From Peterkaempfera bronchialis (lineage in GTDB: Bacteria; Actinomycetota; Actinomycetes; Streptomycetales; Streptomycetaceae), in contig NZ_CP031264.1 in assembly GCF_003258605.2 (NCBI RefSeq), positions 434,001 through 498,000 of the forward strand: a stretch of DNA of 64,000 bases, written 5' to 3'. The notes below the pieces were generated by a model. It saw only the letters and a list, made by a program, of their open reading frames with translations. It had not been told where the DNA came from and ran no database searches. Each line of letters starts with the position of its first letter. Within the stretch, counting starts at the first letter, position 1. A program made the translations under genes and the position numbers. Below are positions 60,379-64,000 of the stretch, in pieces.

Positions 60379-61349
60379 ACGGCCGGAGCCCCGGCGGCGT
60401 CGAGGCGGGCCAGCTGGTCGGCGTCGAGCACCAGGTCGGCCGCCGCCAGCGCCTCCTCCAGCTGGGCCATGGTGCTGACGCCGAGGATCGGGATCGCCGG
60501 CGGGTCGCTGCGCAGCAGCCAGGCGAGCACCACCTGGTGGGGCGTGGCACCGGTCTCGGCGGCGACCCGGCGCAGTTCGCTCAGCCGCTGCCGGGTGCCC
60601 GGGTGGCGGTACTGCTCCGGGAGCGGCCGGTCGGGCCGGGTGTAGGAGCCGGAGAGCAGCGGGGAGTAGGCGAGCAGGGTGAGGTCGTCCTCGGCGCGGA
60701 CCAGGTCCAGGATAGGCCCGTCCGCCCAGCGCTGGACGCCGAAGTCGGCGTCGGGACGGGGGCGCAGATAGCTGTGCCGCTGCTGCACCGCGCGGTAGCG
60801 GGGGCGGTCGCCGGCCAGGGCGCGGGCCTCGGCGATCCGGTCGGCGCGGTGGTTGCTGACGCCGAGCAGTCCGACGGTGCCCTCCTCGGCCAGGTCGGCG
60901 AGGACTCCGACGGTCTCGGCCGGGGGGACGGTGCGGTCCTCGATGTGGGTCTGGTAGAGGTCGATCCGGTCGGTGCCGAGTCGGCGCAGGCTGCCCTCGA
61001 CGGCCGCGCGGACGGCCCGCTCCCCCAGCCCTTCGGCGTTGGCGGGCCACTCGGTGCCGCGCCGGGGGTCGGGGAGGGCGCCGACCTTGGTGGCGACCAC
61101 GGTCCGGTCGCGGGCGCCTCGGGCTGCCAGCCAGCGGCCGAGCAGCAGTTCGCTCTCGCTGCCGTCATAGCCGTCGATCCAGCAGGGGTAGTTGTCGGAG
61201 GTGTCGACGAAGGTGCCGCCGGCCTCCGTGAAGCGGTCGAGGAGGGCGAAGGAGGTCGCTTCGTCGACGATGGTCGAGAAGTACATCACGCCCAGGCAGA
61301 GCGCGCTGACCTCGATGCCGCCGGGTCCGCCGAGGCGGGTGGTCTCCAT
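60366..61349 (-). CDS. Aldo/keto reductase
   Basis: The 327-residue NADPH-dependent oxidoreductase has the AKR TIM barrel. FVDTSDNYPCWIDGYDGSES holds the catalytic Asp/Tyr, VVATKVGALPDPRRGTEWPA the catalytic Lys, and LYQTHIEDRTVPPAETVGVL has His at the usual position. C-terminal VSTMAQLEEALAAADLVL fits the cofactor loop. The substrate is unknown, probably a sugar or quinone aldehyde. GGAAGGGAAG precedes ATG 61349. A promoter with a 19-bp spacer lies 49 bases upstream. Confidence 0.92.
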   Translation of the reverse strand: METTRLGGPGGIEVSALCLGVMYFSTIVDEATSFALLDRFTEAGGTFVDTSDNYPCWIDGYDGSESELLLGRWLAARGARDRTVVATKVGALPDPRRGTEWPANAEGLGERAVRAAVEGSLRRLGTDRIDLYQTHIEDRTVPPAETVGVLADLAEEGTVGLLGVSNHRADRIAEARALAGDRPRYRAVQQRHSYLRPRPDADFGVQRWADGPILDLVRAEDDLTLLAYSPLLSGSYTRPDRPLPEQYRHPGTRQRLSELRRVAAETGATPHQVVLAWLLRSDPPAIPILGVSTMAQLEEALAAADLVLDADQLARLDAAGAPAVQRE

Positions 61350-61397
61350 GGCAGGGCTTCCCTTCCGGTGGGGTGCGGTGGTCCGTACCGGGAAGGG

Positions 61398-61428
61398 ACG
61401 CTAGGTGCTCGCGCGCGCTCCAAGGCAA
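61398..61428 (-). promoter_or_regulatory. Promoter with 19-bp spacer upstream of the aldo/keto reductase
   Basis: Reverse-strand TTGCCT (61423-61428), a 19-bp spacer and TAGCGT (61398-61403). The spacer begins with TGGAGC and is flanked by GCGCGC repeats. The long spacing resembles MerR-activated promoters, but no MerR gene other than soxR is present and the sequence does not match its box. Confidence 0.45.
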
Positions 61429-61438
61429 GCGCGCGCCG

Positions 61439-62344
61439 CTATGCGGTCACCTGCTCCACCACGTACTCGCACACCTCATGGGTGCGCAGGGCGTCGCGGG
61501 CGGAGACCACCCTGCCCTGCCGTACCGCGCCGAGGAAGGCCGTGCACGCCTGCTCGATGCCGCGCTGGCGGGCGACCGGAACCCAGTCGCCGCGTCGGCG
61601 CAGCGTGGGCTGGCCCCGGTGGTCGACCACCTCGGAGAGGTTGTGCACCTCGCGCTTGCTGTCGGCGCCGGAGACCTCCAGGATCTCCTCGGCGGAGCCG
61701 CTGACCCGGTTCATGATGCCGAGCGCGGTGAAGCCGTCCCCGGCGAGGGTGAGCACCACATGGTGGAGCCTGCCGCCCTTGACCCGGGCCCGGACGTCGG
61801 TGTGCCGGATCTCGCCGGGGACCAGGAAGCGCAGGGTGTCGACCACATGGATGAAGTCGTCGAAGACGGCGGTGCGGGGGTCCTCCGGCAGGCCCTCGCG
61901 GTTCTTCTGCATGACGATCAGCTCGCGGGGACGGTCCAGTGCCTGCGTGTACGCGGGGGCGTGGCGGCGGTTGAAGCCGACCATCAGCGACCGCCCGGTC
62001 TGCTCGGCGAGGTCGACCAGCCGCCGGGCGCCGGACAGCCGGTAGTCGAGCGGCTTGTCGACATAGACATCGACGCCGGCGGCCAGCAGCCGTTCCACGA
62101 TGGGCACATGCTGGTCGGTGGAGGCGTGCACAAACGCGGCGCGTACCCCCGCGTCGATCACCGCGTCCAGCTCGGTGTGGCGGTGCGGGAGGCGGTAGCC
62201 GTCGCCGATCCGGTCGAGCTTGGCCCGGTCCCGGGTCATCAGGTGGAGGTCGAGCCCGGGTTGCGCGGTGAGTACCGGGAGATACGCCTTCTGGGCTATG
62301 TCGCCCAGCCCGATCACCGCCACCGGGATCGTCTCGCCGCCCAT
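61439..62344 (-). CDS. Gfo/Idh/MocA-family oxidoreductase
   Basis: The 301-residue protein begins with an NAD(P) Rossmann fold (VAVIGLGDIAQKAYLPVLTA, GxGxxG) and has the family's DVYVDKPLDYRLSGARRLVD (EKP-like motif as DKP). The C-terminal sheet domain follows. Such enzymes reduce or oxidise sugars, cyclitols and similar. The ORF ends 90 bases before the aldo/keto reductase start on the same strand; a separate promoter lies between them. Substrate unknown. Confidence 0.9.
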   Translation of the reverse strand: MGGETIPVAVIGLGDIAQKAYLPVLTAQPGLDLHLMTRDRAKLDRIGDGYRLPHRHTELDAVIDAGVRAAFVHASTDQHVPIVERLLAAGVDVYVDKPLDYRLSGARRLVDLAEQTGRSLMVGFNRRHAPAYTQALDRPRELIVMQKNREGLPEDPRTAVFDDFIHVVDTLRFLVPGEIRHTDVRARVKGGRLHHVVLTLAGDGFTALGIMNRVSGSAEEILEVSGADSKREVHNLSEVVDHRGQPTLRRRGDWVPVARQRGIEQACTAFLGAVRQGRVVSARDALRTHEVCEYVVEQVTA

Positions 62345-62418
62345 GTCCGCTGCTCCCCTCGCCGCCGGTCCGCCGTCGGTGCAGCATAGTGCGACGGCAA
62401 GGGGGCCGGGCGGGTCGG

Positions 62419-63351
62419 TCAGACCCCTGCGGCGCGGATGTCCGCGTGCACCCGGGCCGCCAGGTCGGTCAGCTCGCGGCCGTCGCGGGCGCAGTTCTGG
62501 AGGTCGATCAGCACCTCGTGGACGCCCGCTTCGGCGTGCGCGGCCACATCCGCCACGATCTGCTCGACGGTGCCCACGAAGGGCCGCCGGTCCGCGTCGC
62601 CGACCGGCGCCGTGGTGAGCCGCACATTGGCCCGTACGCAGAATCCGAGCGCAGCCGCGTCGCGGCCGTAGGAGGCGGCCTGCTCGGTCAGCTGCCGCCA
62701 GACGGCCGCCAGCTGCTCCGGCGGTCGGCCGGTCGGCAGCCAGCCGTCGGCGCGGCGGGCCACCCGGTCCAGCGCCCTGCCGTTGCCGGCCGCCAGATAG
62801 ACCGGGATGGGGCGGGCGGGCTTGGGTCCGACCTCCGCCTCGGTGATGACGGCGTGGGCGCCCTGGTACGAGACCGGGTCCGGGCCCCAGACCGCCGCGC
62901 AGATGTCCAGCAGCTCGTCCAGGGCCGCGCCGCGCTCCTCGAACGGGACCACGGACGCCGCCGCGTACTCGTCCAGCGACCAGCCGGTGCCGAAGCCGGC
63001 CACCACTCGGCCACGGCTTGCCGCGTCCAGGGTGGCGAGGGCGCGGGCGAGTTGGACCGGCCCATGCAGCGGCGCCACCAGCACGCTGCTGCCCAGCCGG
63101 GCCCGCTCGGTGACGGCGGCGGCCAGGGAGAGCACCACCAGGGGCTCCGCGATCGACCGGTAGAAGTCCGGCCAGGGCAGTCCGGGGATTCCGTACAGCC
63201 CCTGCTTGGTCCGTTCGGGGAAGAGCACCCGCTCGAAGACCCAGAGGCTCTGGTAGCCGGTCTGCTCCGCCGCGCGGGCCACCTCCACCACATCCCGGCC
63301 CAGGTCGTACTGCTTGGCCTGCGGCAGCCCGAGTCCCAACCGAATCGCCAC
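62419..63351 (-). CDS. LLM-class (luciferase-like) F420-dependent oxidoreductase
   Basis: The 310-residue TIM-barrel enzyme has the bacterial luciferase/F420-dependent pattern. RLGLGLPQAKQYDLGRDVVE, YQSLWVFERVLFPER, RVVAGFGTGWSLDEYAAASV and the C-terminal DLAARVHADIRAAG are typical of actinobacterial TIGR03619-like proteins. It probably uses F420 rather than FMN. The substrate is unknown. GAAGGGGAA precedes GTG 63351. It lies 74 bases upstream of the Gfo/Idh gene on the same strand. Confidence 0.9.
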   Translation of the reverse strand: MAIRLGLGLPQAKQYDLGRDVVEVARAAEQTGYQSLWVFERVLFPERTKQGLYGIPGLPWPDFYRSIAEPLVVLSLAAAVTERARLGSSVLVAPLHGPVQLARALATLDAASRGRVVAGFGTGWSLDEYAAASVVPFEERGAALDELLDICAAVWGPDPVSYQGAHAVITEAEVGPKPARPIPVYLAAGNGRALDRVARRADGWLPTGRPPEQLAAVWRQLTEQAASYGRDAAALGFCVRANVRLTTAPVGDADRRPFVGTVEQIVADVAAHAEAGVHEVLIDLQNCARDGRELTDLAARVHADIRAAGV

Positions 63352-63452
63352 GGGTGTTCCCCTTCTCTCCCGACTTGACCGCGCCTGCGGCCGACCCTAC
63401 TGCCCGGCGGCCGGGTGGACACCTCGAAGCCGGGCCCCGCCGGGGGGCCGGG

Positions 63453-64000
63453 TCAGGCGGCCTGGCCGCCGGGGTGGATCGGCTCGGCGGCGGTCTTCAG
63501 GGCGTCCAGTACCGGGCGGATCAGCGGGTGGTCCTCCGCGCCGCGCCGCACGGCGGCGAAGACCCGGCGGGTGGCGGACACCCCGTCGACCGGGCGCACC
63601 ACGACCCCGGTCAGCTCCATGCCGCGCAGCGCCGAGCGGGGCACCAGGGCGACCCCGGCACCGGCCCCGGCCAGCGCGACCACGGCGCGGAAGTCGTCGG
63701 AGGAGTGCACCAGGCGCGGCTGGAACCCGGCGTACTCGCAGGCCAGCACGACCACGTCATGGCAGGGGTTGCCCGGGTAGGGGCCGATCCAGGGCTCGTC
63801 GGCCAGGTCGCCGACCGGGACCCGGCCGGCGTCGGCGAGCCGGTGGGCGACGGGCAGCACCGCGTCGAACGGTTCGGCGTAGAGCGGGACGCGGGCCAGC
63901 CGCTGGTCGTCCTCGCGGGGCGCTCCCCGGTACTCCACGGCCACGGCCAGGTCGGCCCGCCCGTCGAGCACCATCGGCAGGCTCTCGTCGCCCTCGGCGT
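63453..64000 (-). CDS. LysR-family regulator, C-terminal effector domain (5' end outside window)
   Basis: The last 182 residues are visible, entering at the window edge. VLDGRADLAVAVEYRG, then VPLYAEPFDAVLPVAHRLAD, EPWIGPYPGNPCHDVVVLAC and ALAGAGAGVALVPRSALRGM are the effector domain of LysR regulators. The DNA-binding HTH lies beyond the window. The stop is near 63453, 100 bases from the LLM gene. It is oriented like LLM, so it may be upstream in the same transcription direction; control of neighbours cannot be judged. Confidence 0.85.
   Translation of the reverse strand, partial: AEGDESLPMVLDGRADLAVAVEYRGAPREDDQRLARVPLYAEPFDAVLPVAHRLADAGRVPVGDLADEPWIGPYPGNPCHDVVVLACEYAGFQPRLVHSSDDFRAVVALAGAGAGVALVPRSALRGMELTGVVVRPVDGVSATRRVFAAVRRGAEDHPLIRPVLDALKTAAEPIHPGGQAA

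Overview
This 64 kb window is very GC-rich actinomycete DNA. G/C-biased third codon positions, many GTG/TTG starts, Streptomyces-type families (DUF1990, DUF5685, DUF4865, SseB, SepF, SpoIIE/RsbW phosphatase) and actinobacterial operators (CebR-type and SoxR-type boxes) point to Streptomyces or a close relative (Kitasatospora, Streptacidiphilus). I see no rRNA, tRNA, CRISPR array, intact insertion sequence, prophage or biosynthetic cluster. Roughly 65 genes are packed in short operons. At least six decayed genes suggest a chromosomal region under weak selection rather than a dense essential core.

Layout. 1-5.6 kb: GNAT fragment, monooxygenase remnant, secreted M4 metallopeptidase, an orphan type ISP restriction-modification specificity-domain protein whose 3' end is repeated three times downstream of its stop codon, and a methyltransferase. 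5.5-16.8 kb: EamA exporter/MocR regulator pair, truncated class III aminotransferase, ROK and GntR regulators, SseB, NUDIX, SRPBCC/VOC pair, gamma carbonic anhydrase, a guanidinium exporter (gdx) under a guanidine-III riboswitch, SGNH esterase and small enzymes. 16.8-27.7 kb: a frame-disturbed gene, DUF1990, an ACT-GNAT acetyltransferase, glmS with a small upstream ORF, a PLP decarboxylase, YbaK, O-methyltransferase, XRE/EamA pair, DedA, DUF1918. 27.8-38.6 kb: DUF5685, two methyltransferase-like genes, the sdhCAB succinate dehydrogenase operon with divergent LysR, DoxX under a CebR-type box, then decaying TetR, phosphotriesterase and other remnants. 38.6-52.7 kb: WYL regulators, peptide deformylase, GDPD, HTH-TOBE protein, ROK/MFS pair, TSUP, TVP38, hydrolase/MarR pair, a SpoIIE phosphatase, YrdB protein with a 3' echo. 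52.7-64 kb: SepF, TetR-MFS drug exporter operon, split transketolase divergent from soxR, a second methionyl-tRNA synthetase behind a possible Met leader peptide, aldo/keto reductase, Gfo/Idh, luciferase-like and LysR genes.

The most notable signals are regulatory. (1) The soxR/split-transketolase intergenic region carries a SoxR-type box inside a 19-bp-spaced leaderless promoter, so redox-cycling stress may switch on a pentose-phosphate enzyme. (2) Immediately downstream of soxR, a 17-codon leader ORF with tandem Met codons and competing hairpins precedes metG2, with the shape of a methionine attenuator. (3) A guanidine-III riboswitch precedes gdx. (4) At several loci the 3' end of a coding sequence is repeated as decayed copies just past its own stop codon, twice with a shared internal deletion. 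(5) Well-formed palindromic operators lie between divergent regulator/target pairs (MarR, ROK, LysR, TetR), and many genes look leaderless, with a -10 element 6-8 nt before the start codon.
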